Shown here piece after piece: positions 1 to 8,529 of a stretch of DNA of 64,000 nt. Numbering within the stretch: position 1 is the first letter of the stretch; each line of letters opens with the position of its first letter. The notes under the pieces were generated by a model, which was not told where the DNA came from, did not search any database, and was given only the letters and a program-made list of their open reading frames with translations. The DNA comes from Alteromonas sp047556435 (GTDB lineage Bacteria > Pseudomonadota > Gammaproteobacteria > Enterobacterales > Alteromonadaceae). The position numbers and the translations under genes are program-made. The stretch lies in assembly GCF_047556435.1 (NCBI RefSeq), contig NZ_CP180210.1:3286001-3350000 (forward strand), written 5' to 3'.

Positions 1-104
1 AAGACATTTTATTTAAGACGCCGATACACGAGAAATGGCAGGCAGCAGTTAATAAACTGGGTATTGACGTGTGGCAACTGGCACCGGGAGTCGGGCATGC
101 CTGA
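1..104 (+). CDS. yqgE: YqgE/AlgH family protein, 3' end only
   Basis: The reading frame from base 3 gives the last 33 residues of a protein ending in WQLAPGVGHA and a TGA at 102-104. This matches the C-terminal end expected of YqgE (UPF0301/AlgH family), which usually lies directly upstream of ruvX, as here. The gene enters from the left edge of the window. Its stop overlaps the ruvX start by 8 bases, so the two are probably translationally coupled. The function of the family is poorly defined. The call rests on the short tail plus synteny. Confidence 0.75.
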   Translation, partial: DILFKTPIHEKWQAAVNKLGIDVWQLAPGVGHA

Positions 105-528
105 GGCAGGTCAGCGTACAATTCTGACGTTTGATTTCGGCACGAAAAGTATTGGGGTCGCCGTAGGACAAGAAGTCACCGGAACAGCATCCCCCTTAGC
201 AGCTCTTAAAGCGCGCGATGGCATTCCGGATTGGGATAAGGTTGAACAGCTCTATCAGGAATGGCTGCCCGACATCGTAGTAGTTGGCTTACCTTTAAAT
301 ATGGATGGCACCGAGCAAGACATGACTCAACGTGCCCGCAAATTTGCCAATCGGCTTCACGGGCGCTATCGGGTTGTAGTTGAAACCTGTGATGAACGTT
401 TGTCTACTGCCGACGCGAAAGCGATGTTATTTGAGTTAGGTGGATACAAAAAGCTCACCAAAGATAAAATAGACAGCGTATCGGCCTGCGTCATATTTAA
501 TGCGTGGGTTGAACAGCAATACGTTTAA
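97..528 (+). CDS. ruvX: Holliday junction resolvase-like protein RuvX (YqgF)
   Basis: Predicted 143-aa RNase H-fold protein of the RuvX/YqgF family, which is linked to pre-16S rRNA 5' end processing and proposed to act as a Holliday junction resolvase. The first strand carries FDFGTKSIG with the catalytic Asp at about residue 13. A second conserved block, VVVGLPLNMDGTEQ, follows near residue 75, and DERLST plus the terminal DSVSACVI helix complete the family pattern. I chose the ATG at 97 over an upstream TTG at 64 because the family begins just before the first strand and the ATG overlaps the yqgE stop. Length is normal for the family. Confidence 0.93.
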   Translation: MPEAGQRTILTFDFGTKSIGVAVGQEVTGTASPLAALKARDGIPDWDKVEQLYQEWLPDIVVVGLPLNMDGTEQDMTQRARKFANRLHGRYRVVVETCDERLSTADAKAMLFELGGYKKLTKDKIDSVSACVIFNAWVEQQYV

Positions 529-604
529 GCCTTTCTAACGAGCTGACACTGCGTCTCTAACAGGGTTTCGCCAGCTCACGCTATTTGTATTTCCGAGAAA
601 AGCC

Positions 605-952
605 TTATTCGCATCTTCCCTGGTCCATCTCACCGTCTTTGCGAGGCTGTTCACACTGCCAGCACACCTCAAAGGCACCACCGTTGACTTCCCCGCACTG
701 CGGGCACTGCCAGGGGTCAGCGCTTTGTGTTGACGCCAAAGGCTCTGGCATAGCGTCAACTACCGCCTGCGCTCTGGGAAACCAGTTATCGTCGACGATC
801 CAGATTTCTTGCTGACTGTCTTGCCAGGGCAACTCACCGATAGCGCCACTGGCAAACTCATTTTTTACCAGATAGGGAATGTCTCTGACATCCAGTTCAC
901 TGCGAACAGACTGAAATAAGAAACGGTCCTCTGAGGCGTACAGCTTTCGCAT
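605..952 (-). CDS. DUF2007 domain protein with C-terminal zinc ribbon
   Basis: A 115-aa protein. Residues 1-65 resemble the DUF2007 (putative signal-transducing) fold, with the pattern of a short strand, a helix, then IPYLVKNEF and EIWIVDDNWFPRAQAVVD. After a linker, residues 83-100 hold two CxxC pairs (C83, C86, C97, C100), a small zinc ribbon similar to rubredoxin/RanBP2-type knuckles. It lies 11 bases downstream of the pilU stop on the same strand, so it may be the last gene of a pilT-pilU-DUF2007 operon. Biochemical function is unknown; a protein- or nucleic-acid-binding adaptor is a guess from the zinc ribbon. Confidence 0.8.
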   Translation of the reverse strand: MRKLYASEDRFLFQSVRSELDVRDIPYLVKNEFASGAIGELPWQDSQQEIWIVDDNWFPRAQAVVDAMPEPLASTQSADPWQCPQCGEVNGGAFEVCWQCEQPRKDGEMDQGRCE

Positions 953-963
953 ACAGCGCAGTT

Positions 964-2073
964 TTAATCCATGTCGATAGAAACGTCAGATAACGTTCCC
1001 AGGCTTGAGCCTTCGTTAGTATCCAGTTTAATCATCAGGCGCAGATCATTAGGCGAGTCTGCATGATGCAACGCCTGATCCAGTTCGATTTTTCCGGCTT
1101 TGTAAAGGTCATACAGCGCCATATCAAAGCTCTGCATACCCATCTCTTTCCCTTTTTTCATCGCCTCTTTGAGGCTGCCAATTTCATTGCGCTGGATAAG
1201 ATCTGTCACTAACGGTGAATTGAGTAGTATTTCAATAGCCGCAACCCGCCCCTTGCCATCGCGGGTAGGAACCAGTTGCTGCGCCACAATAGCACGAATG
1301 TTCAGGCTTAAATCGAAGCGCAATTTGTCGTGCTGATCTTTTGGTGCCAGGTGCATAATACGCTCAATTGCCTGGTTGGCGTTGTTCGCGTGCAGGGTTG
1401 CCACACAAAGGTGGCCCGTATCCGCAAACGACATGGCATACTCCATGGTTTCCATCGAGCGGATTTCCCCTATCAGGATGACATCCGGCGCCTGACGCAA
1501 AGAGCTTTTCAGCGCATCATCGAAGGTTTGCGTATCCAGCCCGACTTCACGCTGCGTGATAACACAGTTGCGGTGTTCGTGAACAAATTCAATCGGATCT
1601 TCAATGGTCAGAATATGCCCGTGGGAATTCTGGTTTCGATGCCCGATAAGCGCCGCCAGAGAGGTAGATTTACCGGTGCCGGTTCCCCCTACAAACAACA
1701 CCAGACCACGTTTGGACATAATAATATCTTTCAGTACCGGCGGCAGTCCGAGGTCATCGACGCGGGGAATCTGCGTGACGATCCGACGAATAACCATGCC
1801 TGCCTGGTCGCGCTGCCAGAATGCTGAACAACGGAAACGCCCTACCCCATCGCGGGCTATCGCAAAGTTACACTCGCGGCTGTTATGGAACTCATTTTGT
1901 TGTTTCTCATTCATCGACTCATGAACCAGCGACAACGCTTCTTCTTCCGAGAGAGGCATATCTGTCAGAGGAGTCAGCTTACCGTTAATCTTGGCGCTGA
2001 CAGGGAAGCCGGCAGTCACAAATAAATCAGACGCGGATTGCGACACCATCTGTTCTAAAAATGTATCTAGCAT
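964..2073 (-). CDS. pilU: Type IV pilus retraction ATPase PilU
   Basis: A 369-aa PilT/PilU-family AAA motor, the accessory retraction ATPase of type IV pili acting in the cytoplasm at the inner-membrane pilus base. Walker A is GGTGTGKST at about residues 129-137. The Asp box IEDPIEF, Walker B DVILIGEIR and the His box HLCVATLHANNA follow in order. The N-terminal SASDLFVTAG and a longer C-terminal tail than PilT (after about residue 345) fit PilU. It follows pilT on the same strand with a 9-base gap, so both are probably co-transcribed. It would support twitching, DNA uptake or surface sensing together with PilT. Confidence 0.95.
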   Translation of the reverse strand: MLDTFLEQMVSQSASDLFVTAGFPVSAKINGKLTPLTDMPLSEEEALSLVHESMNEKQQNEFHNSRECNFAIARDGVGRFRCSAFWQRDQAGMVIRRIVTQIPRVDDLGLPPVLKDIIMSKRGLVLFVGGTGTGKSTSLAALIGHRNQNSHGHILTIEDPIEFVHEHRNCVITQREVGLDTQTFDDALKSSLRQAPDVILIGEIRSMETMEYAMSFADTGHLCVATLHANNANQAIERIMHLAPKDQHDKLRFDLSLNIRAIVAQQLVPTRDGKGRVAAIEILLNSPLVTDLIQRNEIGSLKEAMKKGKEMGMQSFDMALYDLYKAGKIELDQALHHADSPNDLRLMIKLDTNEGSSLGTLSDVSIDMD

Positions 2074-2082
2074 AGTGACTCC

Positions 2083-3120
2083 CTAGAAATTCGTTTTCTT
2101 ATCGATAGCCTTTGCCGCTGCATCCTGCTGAGTAATCACGCCCATGGCAACAAGGCGCTGCAAACACTGATCCATGGTCTGCATACCGTGGGATTGTCCA
2201 GTTTGAATGACAGAGTACATTTGCGGGACTTTATCTTCACGAATAAGGTTTCGGATGGCCGGAATACCCACCATGATCTCGTGTGCTGCCACGCGCCCGC
2301 CACCAATTTTTTTAAGTAACGTTTGAGAAATTACCGCACGTAAGGATTCCGACAGCATAGAGCGCACCATCGACTTCTCTTCCGCGGGAAACACATCGAT
2401 GATCCGGTCTATGGTTTTCGGCGCTGAGTTAGTGTGCAGGGTACCGAAAACCAGGTGGCCGGTTTCTGCCGCTGAGATTGCCAGTCGAATGGTTTCCAGG
2501 TCACGTAGCTCACCCACCAGGATCACGTCAGGATCTTCACGCAGTGCTGAACGCAGGGCATTAGAGAAGCTGTGTGTATCACGATGTACTTCACGCTGGT
2601 TAATAACACTGAGCTTGTTGTCATGTACGAATTCGATAGGATCTTCGATGGTCAGAATATGTTCGCGCTTATGCGTATTGATATGATCGACCATGGCAGC
2701 CAGCGTGGTACTTTTACCCGAACCGGTAGCCCCCGTCACCAGAACAATCCCGGTGGGCTGATTAATAATATCTTTGAAAATCTGCGGCGCGCCCAGTTCA
2801 TCCAGCGTCAGTACATTGCTGGGGATGGTACGCAATACTGCCGCGGCACCGCGGTTTTGCAGGAAGGCATTCACACGGAAGCGGGAGAGATCTTTCACTT
2901 CAAAGGAAAAATCCACCTCAAGGTTTTCCTCGTATTCCTTGCGCTGCTTGTCGTTCATAATCTCATACACCAATGCGTGTACCTGTTTATGATCCAGCGC
3001 AGGAACGTTTAGCTTTCGCATTTCGCCATCAACCCTGATTATCGGCGGTAAGCCTGCTGTCAGGTGTAAGTCTGAGGCGTTATTTTTGACACTGAAAGCC
3101 AAAAGTTCGGTAATATCCAC
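2083..3120 (-). CDS. pilT: Type IV pilus twitching motility ATPase PilT
   Basis: A 345-aa hexameric retraction ATPase that depolymerises the type IV pilus. Walker A GATGSGKST lies at about residues 130-138, followed by IEDPIEFVHDN, Walker B DVILVGELRD and the His box HLVFGTLHTNSA. The PilT-specific AIRNLIRE motif is near residue 290. An in-frame GTG lies 15 bases further upstream, but the GTG at 3120 gives the usual family start (xDITELLAFS) and has GGGAGAAG just upstream, so it is preferred. It is divergent from yggS, with only about 30 bases between the two starts, so their promoters must overlap or lie within the coding ends. Confidence 0.96.
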   Translation of the reverse strand: MDITELLAFSVKNNASDLHLTAGLPPIIRVDGEMRKLNVPALDHKQVHALVYEIMNDKQRKEYEENLEVDFSFEVKDLSRFRVNAFLQNRGAAAVLRTIPSNVLTLDELGAPQIFKDIINQPTGIVLVTGATGSGKSTTLAAMVDHINTHKREHILTIEDPIEFVHDNKLSVINQREVHRDTHSFSNALRSALREDPDVILVGELRDLETIRLAISAAETGHLVFGTLHTNSAPKTIDRIIDVFPAEEKSMVRSMLSESLRAVISQTLLKKIGGGRVAAHEIMVGIPAIRNLIREDKVPQMYSVIQTGQSHGMQTMDQCLQRLVAMGVITQQDAAAKAIDKKTNF

Positions 3121-3149
3121 AACCACTTCTCCCACTCATTAGGTGAATA

Positions 3150-3836
3150 ATGCAAACAATAGCAGAAAGACTGAAATCCGCCCACGCGCGAATTGAAAAC
3201 GCCACTGCCAGCGCTCATCGTCCACCAAATTCAGTGAAATTACTAGCCGTATCAAAGACCAAACCGGTATCTGATATCAGGCAAGCGTATGATGCCGGAC
3301 AACGTTTGTTTGGCGAAAATTACGTGCAGGAGGGGGTTGAGAAAATCAACGAACTCAAGGAACTTGAGGGTGTGGAGTGGCACTTGATAGGACCGCTGCA
3401 GTCTAATAAAACCCGGGTTGTCGCTGAGCACTTTGACTGGGTGCAATCGGTAGACCGTGAAAAAATCGCACGCCGATTACACGACCAGCGACCCGATGAC
3501 TTGCCCCCGCTTAATGTTTGCATACAAGTTAACATTGATGACGAGGCAAGCAAATCCGGGATCCCGGCGAGCGAGCTGCCTGCGCTGGTAGAATCTGTAA
3601 GCCAGATGGACAGACTGGTATTGCGGGGGCTAATGGCCATTCCCCGCGCAGACGCAACCACCGAACAACAACACCAAACCCTGAGCCAGCTTCAGGAATT
3701 GTTCTCCCAATACCATACAAAGCTGACCAATTTTGATACCCTGTCCGTAGGAATGAGTGGTGATGCAGAAGCCGCTATCGAAAACGGCTCCACCATGGTC
3801 AGAATCGGTTCTGCCATCTTCGGTGCCCGCGAATAA
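3150..3836 (+). CDS. yggS: YggS family pyridoxal phosphate homeostasis protein
   Basis: A 228-aa PLP-binding protein of the YggS/PLPBP family, which is not a classical enzyme but helps keep PLP and amino-acid pools balanced. The PLP lysine is K36 in LLAVSKTKP. FGENYVQEG, WHLIGPLQSNK and the C-terminal LSVGMSGDAEAAIENGSTMVR phosphate-binding region (the latter near residues 195-215) are all family hallmarks. It heads a plus-strand run yggS-proC-yggT-DUF4426, a common gammaproteobacterial order. Length is normal and the start fits the family. Confidence 0.96.
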   Translation: MQTIAERLKSAHARIENATASAHRPPNSVKLLAVSKTKPVSDIRQAYDAGQRLFGENYVQEGVEKINELKELEGVEWHLIGPLQSNKTRVVAEHFDWVQSVDREKIARRLHDQRPDDLPPLNVCIQVNIDDEASKSGIPASELPALVESVSQMDRLVLRGLMAIPRADATTEQQHQTLSQLQELFSQYHTKLTNFDTLSVGMSGDAEAAIENGSTMVRIGSAIFGARE

Positions 3837-3884
3837 GCGGCGTTCGTTTCATCATGTTGGTCTAAACGAGAAAATAGGGTATCC

Positions 3885-4706
3885 ATGCAACAGAAAAAAT
3901 TAGCATTTATCGGCGCAGGTAACATGAGTCGCAGTATCATCAGCGGCCTGATCCAGTCTGGCTACGACAAGGATCTGATCCTTGCCAGCAACCCGTCTAC
4001 GCCAAAGCTGGATAAGCTAAAAGAAGAATTCGGTATCCGAACCACCCAATCCAATGACGAGGCATGTGAGTTCGCAGATGCCATTGTTCTTGCCGTAAAG
4101 CCGCAGATCATGGGCGATATGTGCGCCGAGCTGCAAAAGAATAACGCATTGTCTGACAAGCTGTTTCTGAGTATTGCCGCAGGTTTGCCGGTTAGCCGTC
4201 TGCAAGCCATGTTAGGCGGTGAATACCCGGTAGTGCGCATTATGCCAAATACACCAAGCTTACTGGGAAAAGGCATGTCAGGCTTGTATGCCGACGATAC
4301 GGTCTCTGAAGAAAACCGCCAGTACGTGGATGACGTGATGGGCAGCGTTGGCGAAACCGTGTGGGTGGAAGAAGAGTCCGGTATTAACGGCGTGATTGCC
4401 GCTGCGGGCAGCAGCCCAGCCTATTTCTTCCTGTTCCTGCAGGCGATGCAGGAAGAAGCGATGAACATGGGCTTTGATAAGGCTTCCTCAAGAGCCATGG
4501 TACAGCAAGCCATGTTGGGCGCAGCTGAAATGGTTTGTCACAATCAGGATCTTGAATTAAGCGAACTTCGGGCCCAAGTTACTTCTAAAGGTGGAACCAC
4601 TGCTGCAGCTGTCAACACACTGATTGACGAAGGACTGCAGGAAACGGTTTCCAAGGCAATGCGCGCGGCCGTAGCCCGGGCAGAAGAAATGGCTAAACAG
4701 CTTTAA
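3885..4706 (+). CDS. proC: Pyrroline-5-carboxylate reductase
   Basis: A 273-aa enzyme for the last step of proline synthesis, reducing 1-pyrroline-5-carboxylate to L-proline with NAD(P)H. The N-terminal Rossmann motif is FIGAGNMSRSI (residues 8-18). VRIMPNTPSLLGKG and the C-terminal signature block around residues 230-255 (QVTSKGGTTAAAVNTL, then GLQETVSKAM) are typical of ProC. It sits 48 bases after yggS and 20 bases before yggT, consistent with one operon. Length matches the family. Confidence 0.97.
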   Translation: MQQKKLAFIGAGNMSRSIISGLIQSGYDKDLILASNPSTPKLDKLKEEFGIRTTQSNDEACEFADAIVLAVKPQIMGDMCAELQKNNALSDKLFLSIAAGLPVSRLQAMLGGEYPVVRIMPNTPSLLGKGMSGLYADDTVSEENRQYVDDVMGSVGETVWVEEESGINGVIAAAGSSPAYFFLFLQAMQEEAMNMGFDKASSRAMVQQAMLGAAEMVCHNQDLELSELRAQVTSKGGTTAAAVNTLIDEGLQETVSKAMRAAVARAEEMAKQL

Positions 4707-4726
4707 TCTTTCAGGAAGTAACAAGC

Positions 4727-5266
4727 ATGAGCGCAACGGTATTTCTCGTCAGTACCTTATTTAATCTGTATTTAATGGTCGTGATACTGCGGCTGTGGCT
4801 GCAAGTGGTTCAGGCGGATTTTTATAACCCCCTGAGTCAGTTTGTCGTGAAAGCAACCCACCCTATCGTGGGGCCGTTGCGCCGGGTTATCCCCTCTATT
4901 GGTCGCTTCGATACCGCGACCTTTGTACTTGCACTGGTGGTAGCCGGCGCTAAAATTTTTACGCTGGCCATGATGATTGGCGGGGCAATCAACCCGCTTA
5001 CCCTGGTTATCGTCGCCTTCTTTGATGTCATAAAAGAAACCTTATCCCTGATGTTCTGGGTATTGTTGTTGCGCGCGATTTTAAGCTGGGTGTCGCAAGG
5101 CCAATCACCGATTGATTATGTGTTACATCAGCTAACCGAGCCCTTTCTTGCGCCAATCCGTAAAGTTATCCCGCCTATTGGCGGACTTGATTTATCGGTG
5201 TTGGTTGCGATTATCGCACTTCAGTTTCTACAATTACTGATTCAGGACACGTTTGGTGTGTTCTAA
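4727..5266 (+). CDS. yggT: YggT family integral membrane protein
   Basis: A 179-aa inner-membrane protein made of two YGGT repeats. Each repeat has a hydrophobic segment, an LRLWLQ/LLRAILSW motif, then an NPLSQFVVKATHPIVGPLRRVIP-like or HQLTEPFLAPIRKVIPPIGG-like loop and another hydrophobic segment. Four or five membrane helices are visible. The family is placed near proC in many gammaproteobacteria and has been linked to osmotic tolerance and to cell-division or photosystem biogenesis relatives, but no precise function is settled. It follows proC by 20 bases. Confidence 0.93.
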   Translation: MSATVFLVSTLFNLYLMVVILRLWLQVVQADFYNPLSQFVVKATHPIVGPLRRVIPSIGRFDTATFVLALVVAGAKIFTLAMMIGGAINPLTLVIVAFFDVIKETLSLMFWVLLLRAILSWVSQGQSPIDYVLHQLTEPFLAPIRKVIPPIGGLDLSVLVAIIALQFLQLLIQDTFGVF

Positions 5267-5287
5267 TTGTGTAACTACGAGGTAGCT

Positions 5288-5713
5288 ATGAGATTACTGC
5301 GGTACCTGACGTGGCTGGGAGTGCTTCTGGCAACACCCCTGGCTCTCGCTGAACAAAAGGAGACACTCGGCGACTGGGACGTGCATTACATGGTAGTGAA
5401 CACCACGTTTTTAACGCCCGAAGTGGCATCAACCTATGGCATTGTTCGCAGTAAGTATAATGCGCTGGTAAACCTTTCCGTGCTGGATAAAACCACGCAT
5501 GAAGCGCAACGTCTTTCGGTGTCTGGGGAAGCAACAAACCTGTTAGGTAATACGCGGGATTTGTCTTTCAAGAAAGTAGAGGATGGCGACGCCATTTATT
5601 ACCTTAGCGTGTTGCCATTTCGCGATCAGGAAACCTTTCGCTTTAATATTGAAATACGAAAAGGAAACGACAGCGAGACACTGCGGTTCAAACAACAGAT
5701 GTACACTGACTAG
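5288..5713 (+). CDS. DUF4426 domain exported protein
   Basis: A 141-aa predicted exported protein. The ATG at 5288 gives a signal peptide (MRLLRYLTWLGVLLATPLAL, then AEQ) with cleavage after ALA near residue 21, so I prefer it to an in-frame codon at 5267 that would abut the yggT stop. The mature part, starting with ETLGDWDVHYMVVNTTFL and containing GIVRSKYNALVNLSVL, fits DUF4426, a family found next to yggT in Vibrio and Alteromonas. The GGTAGCT sequence before the ATG is a weak ribosome-binding site, perhaps compensated by coupling to yggT. Function unknown. Confidence 0.85.
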   Translation: MRLLRYLTWLGVLLATPLALAEQKETLGDWDVHYMVVNTTFLTPEVASTYGIVRSKYNALVNLSVLDKTTHEAQRLSVSGEATNLLGNTRDLSFKKVEDGDAIYYLSVLPFRDQETFRFNIEIRKGNDSETLRFKQQMYTD

Positions 5714-5828
5714 CTTAACTGTCTACGATCCTCTCCACGCACGGTTTCGGTTACTCGGCGCTGTTCTCTTTTTGGGGCGCGCCGCAAACCGGGGACCAGT
5801 CAGTTCAATAACTCAAATATCTAGCCCA

Positions 5829-6740
5829 CTAGAGCCATGCAGACTGCTCTCTGGTTTCAAGCTGCAGCTGTGCAATCGTTTGCTGAAGGTCGATAACGTC
5901 ATCCAGCGATCGAACTTCACGTACTGACACAAAGGGTTTAGCTGCGCTGTAATCTTCTACTTTTTGTAAATGTAACCGCAGTACTTCTTCGGGAAACAGA
6001 CCTTCTGCTACCGGGTTGACCAAGAGTGAGACACTGCCTCCGCTGTCATCAGATGCGCCGTCTGTTGTTGTGCATATTACGGTGCCATCTGACATCAACG
6101 ACTCAAGTTCGGTTATTCGTATCGCGGATTCTGGCAACAAGGTGCCTTTTGCGACAGTTGAGGTTTGTGGATGCAACAGGTAGCGAGTGAAGGTGTGAAG
6201 ATCGGTCTGCCCCGTCAATCTCTCTTCTTCCAGATCGGCGATATGCAAGAACCCCAGCGCTCTGAATTCCAACATTAACTCTTGATAAAACGTAGCATCC
6301 AGATGAGGAAATCGCGCGGGTGTTGTGACCCGAAACAACTGGTTGACCACGCTGTCGGCAACGTCGTGCTTCTGCTCAAGAATATGAAATTCATCACCGG
6401 AACTTGCCACCTCTGAAGCGACAAGTCTGCCACGATAAAGCAACACCTGCTCGACCAGCGTTTCACAAAACGCGGCGGTGTCGGTCATATCCGGAGTTAA
6501 CAATCTGGCCATAGAACATAACCAGACCTGCGGCGACTGCTGCGTCACCTCGCTTTCACAATCGAGTTCAGCTGTCACTGGATCGTTGAGAAAATACCCT
6601 GCCTGATCCCGGCAGGGGAACTCGCAAAGAAACAAAAACATTGTGGCACAGCTTCCGCTCAGGCTTGCACTCTGGACGGTTTGCCTGATGTTTCGCATTA
6701 GTGCGTCTGGGGTGGTGAAGCCCAAATGCTGCTCGCTCAT
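5829..6740 (-). CDS. Hypothetical protein, 303 aa, no family recognised
   Basis: An open frame of 303 codons on the minus strand, starting at the ATG at 6740 with GAGG eight bases upstream. The sequence is soluble, acidic and has no signal peptide or membrane helix. It is rich in Leu, Thr and Glu, and the last 35 residues (from about VREVRSLDDVIDLQQTIAQL) look like a short coiled coil. Three or four cysteines lie in the first 90 residues but show no metal-binding spacing. It lies between DUF4426 (convergent) and the VOC gene (same strand, 175 bases away). I recognise no family; it may be a lineage-specific regulator or stress protein. Confidence 0.7.
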   Translation of the reverse strand: MSEQHLGFTTPDALMRNIRQTVQSASLSGSCATMFLFLCEFPCRDQAGYFLNDPVTAELDCESEVTQQSPQVWLCSMARLLTPDMTDTAAFCETLVEQVLLYRGRLVASEVASSGDEFHILEQKHDVADSVVNQLFRVTTPARFPHLDATFYQELMLEFRALGFLHIADLEEERLTGQTDLHTFTRYLLHPQTSTVAKGTLLPESAIRITELESLMSDGTVICTTTDGASDDSGGSVSLLVNPVAEGLFPEEVLRLHLQKVEDYSAAKPFVSVREVRSLDDVIDLQQTIAQLQLETREQSAWL

Positions 6741-6915
6741 GGCCAAGTCCTCACATCTGTAGCTGCAAAGGCAATCCCTGACAGCATGTTGGCTACATAA
6801 ACGATAGTAATACAGTATTTGGCAGGCTAAGGTATCACGGTCGACACATAGTAAGAAGAAACTATACCCGTCAGATAAAACGGAAAATCAGCGATGCTGA
6901 CGTTCACCGAAACGA

Positions 6916-7251
6916 CTAAAACTGGTCGAACATAATCTGGTTGCCGTCCGGATCTTTCAACACACAATGGCCCGGGCCACTGTCACCTTTTACCGGTACA
7001 TCAATCTCTATGCCTTGCGCTTTTAGTGACGCTTCCACAGCACGAACATCAGGTGGATTAAAGGTAAGAATGTTTTCATCAAACATGCCTTCAAATAAGC
7101 CAATCATGACATCACCGTGTTTCATGATCAGCCACTTATCCTCTACCGACCCACATTCCGTCATGGCGCTGAACCCCAACGCCTCATAAAAGGATTTAGA
7201 CTTTCGAATGTCTGTAACGGCCAGACTTAGTGAGAATTGACCGAGGGTCAT
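6916..7251 (-). CDS. VOC superfamily (glyoxalase/bleomycin resistance-like) protein
   Basis: A 111-aa single-domain vicinal oxygen chelate protein. It has the two beta-alpha-beta-beta-beta halves of the fold: SLAVTDIRKSKSFYEALGF at the start, and VLKDPDGNQIMFDQF at the end, which is the usual closing motif. The metal-ligand positions of true glyoxalase I (His/Glu pairs) are only partly present, so it is better called a generic VOC protein, possibly a small-molecule dioxygenase-like or resistance protein. It stands alone on the minus strand. Confidence 0.85.
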   Translation of the reverse strand: MTLGQFSLSLAVTDIRKSKSFYEALGFSAMTECGSVEDKWLIMKHGDVMIGLFEGMFDENILTFNPPDVRAVEASLKAQGIEIDVPVKGDSGPGHCVLKDPDGNQIMFDQF

Positions 7252-7440
7252 AGTGGTTCCTTAATTGCAAAGAGAAAATATTACTCTAGCTCACCACGGA
7301 CACTTCGCCAGTGCATGTCAGGTATTTCTTATCCGCAACGCACTCATGGTGTTACCACGACCTACATGGCGACGAGACAGCAACACTCAAATCTAATGAG
7401 GCATCCTCATTTTACCTTCGCGGCATTCTCGATAGCCGCA

Positions 7441-8463
7441 TTATTGTGATAAAAAGCGGCGCAAAGCCCGGCCAAACCCTTCTGCGTCGCACCAGGGATC
7501 GCCATGTCCGCAATCTTTGTCCAGTTCAACCAACGTGGCACCGGTCAGCCCAGCCAGCGCTTTCGCCGGACCAGGGGTAACCACTCTGTCATCTTCACCA
7601 GTCACGATCAGCACAGAACCGATAATGCGTTCGGCAGCCTTCGCCATATCATCAGCTGTTTCCAGTGCAATATTGTGTGCCATCATCGCCTCAGCTTGTC
7701 TGATCTGATCCCAGGCTTTGCCCGGCGTGAGTGTCATTCCTTTGGCATCGGCCTCAATTTTGCTCAGCACCTCCTGCCTTGATACATCCTTTGCTAGCAC
7801 GTCTGGCACGCTGCCAAGCATCCAGACGCCCGCAAGTGCTTTTCGCGGCTCCATACACTGACAATCCAGATACCATCGCAACAGTATGTTGCGGGTTGTC
7901 CAAAGGGTAATATCAAAAGACGGTAGCCGAGGTGTGCCGATTATTGCTGCATAGCGCGTTGTAGCTTGCGGATATTGCACTGCCCATTGCAAGGTTTGCA
8001 TGCCTCCCATGGATAACCCTGCTATTGCATGAAGCCTGGTAATGCCGAGCGTCTCAGTTATTACACGGTGCTGCGTTGCGACCATATCGGCAATAGTAAA
8101 GCGGGGAAATTTTTCGAGAGGCTGTGTCTGACTGGTTGATGGTGAAACTGACACGCCGTTCCCGATAGCATCTACGATCACCACAAAGTATTTTGAGGGG
8201 TCAATATACATAGGATCTGCAAGATACGCATGCCCTTCGGAGTTTCCGCCATACCAGGTAGGTACCAGTACAGCATTGCTCTTCGCCTTATTCAAGGTAC
8301 CATACGTACGGTACCCTATTTTACAGGGGGCAATCACTTCTGAATTTCTCAACTGGCAGGAAGTAAATTCGGCGAATTTCTGCTCACTCGCCTGCGACTG
8401 AAACGCTATCGTTAATAACGTCAGTATAATCAGCCATACCATTATATTTTGCCGGTTAATCAT
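7441..8463 (-). CDS. Exported alpha/beta hydrolase of the MetX (homoserine acetyltransferase-like) family
   Basis: A 340-aa alpha/beta hydrolase. The ATG at 8463 has AAGGATAA about 7 bases upstream and yields a clear signal peptide (hydrophobic residues 8-21, cleavage near QSQA). The nucleophile elbow GLSMGG places Ser151; Asp291/292 in GEDDRVVTP and His320 in DCGHGDPW complete a catalytic triad. The fold and spacing match the MetX group, but an export signal is unusual for homoserine O-acetyltransferase, which is cytoplasmic, and the motif here is GNGVSVSPST. I infer a periplasmic esterase or acyl-transfer enzyme rather than a methionine gene. It is 66 bases downstream of the GST gene. Confidence 0.82.
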   Translation of the reverse strand: MINRQNIMVWLIILTLLTIAFQSQASEQKFAEFTSCQLRNSEVIAPCKIGYRTYGTLNKAKSNAVLVPTWYGGNSEGHAYLADPMYIDPSKYFVVIVDAIGNGVSVSPSTSQTQPLEKFPRFTIADMVATQHRVITETLGITRLHAIAGLSMGGMQTLQWAVQYPQATTRYAAIIGTPRLPSFDITLWTTRNILLRWYLDCQCMEPRKALAGVWMLGSVPDVLAKDVSRQEVLSKIEADAKGMTLTPGKAWDQIRQAEAMMAHNIALETADDMAKAAERIIGSVLIVTGEDDRVVTPGPAKALAGLTGATLVELDKDCGHGDPWCDAEGFGRALRRFLSQ

Positions 8464-8529
8464 AGCGATTATCCTTATTGTGTTTTTCCATGAAGAGGCT
8501 TTCGGAATTACTGCCACGATTTACGCAAT

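Noticed and set aside
7441..8463. Possible homoserine O-acetyltransferase (metX) assignment
   Set aside because: A signal peptide and different substrate-loop residues argue against a cytoplasmic methionine-pathway enzyme.
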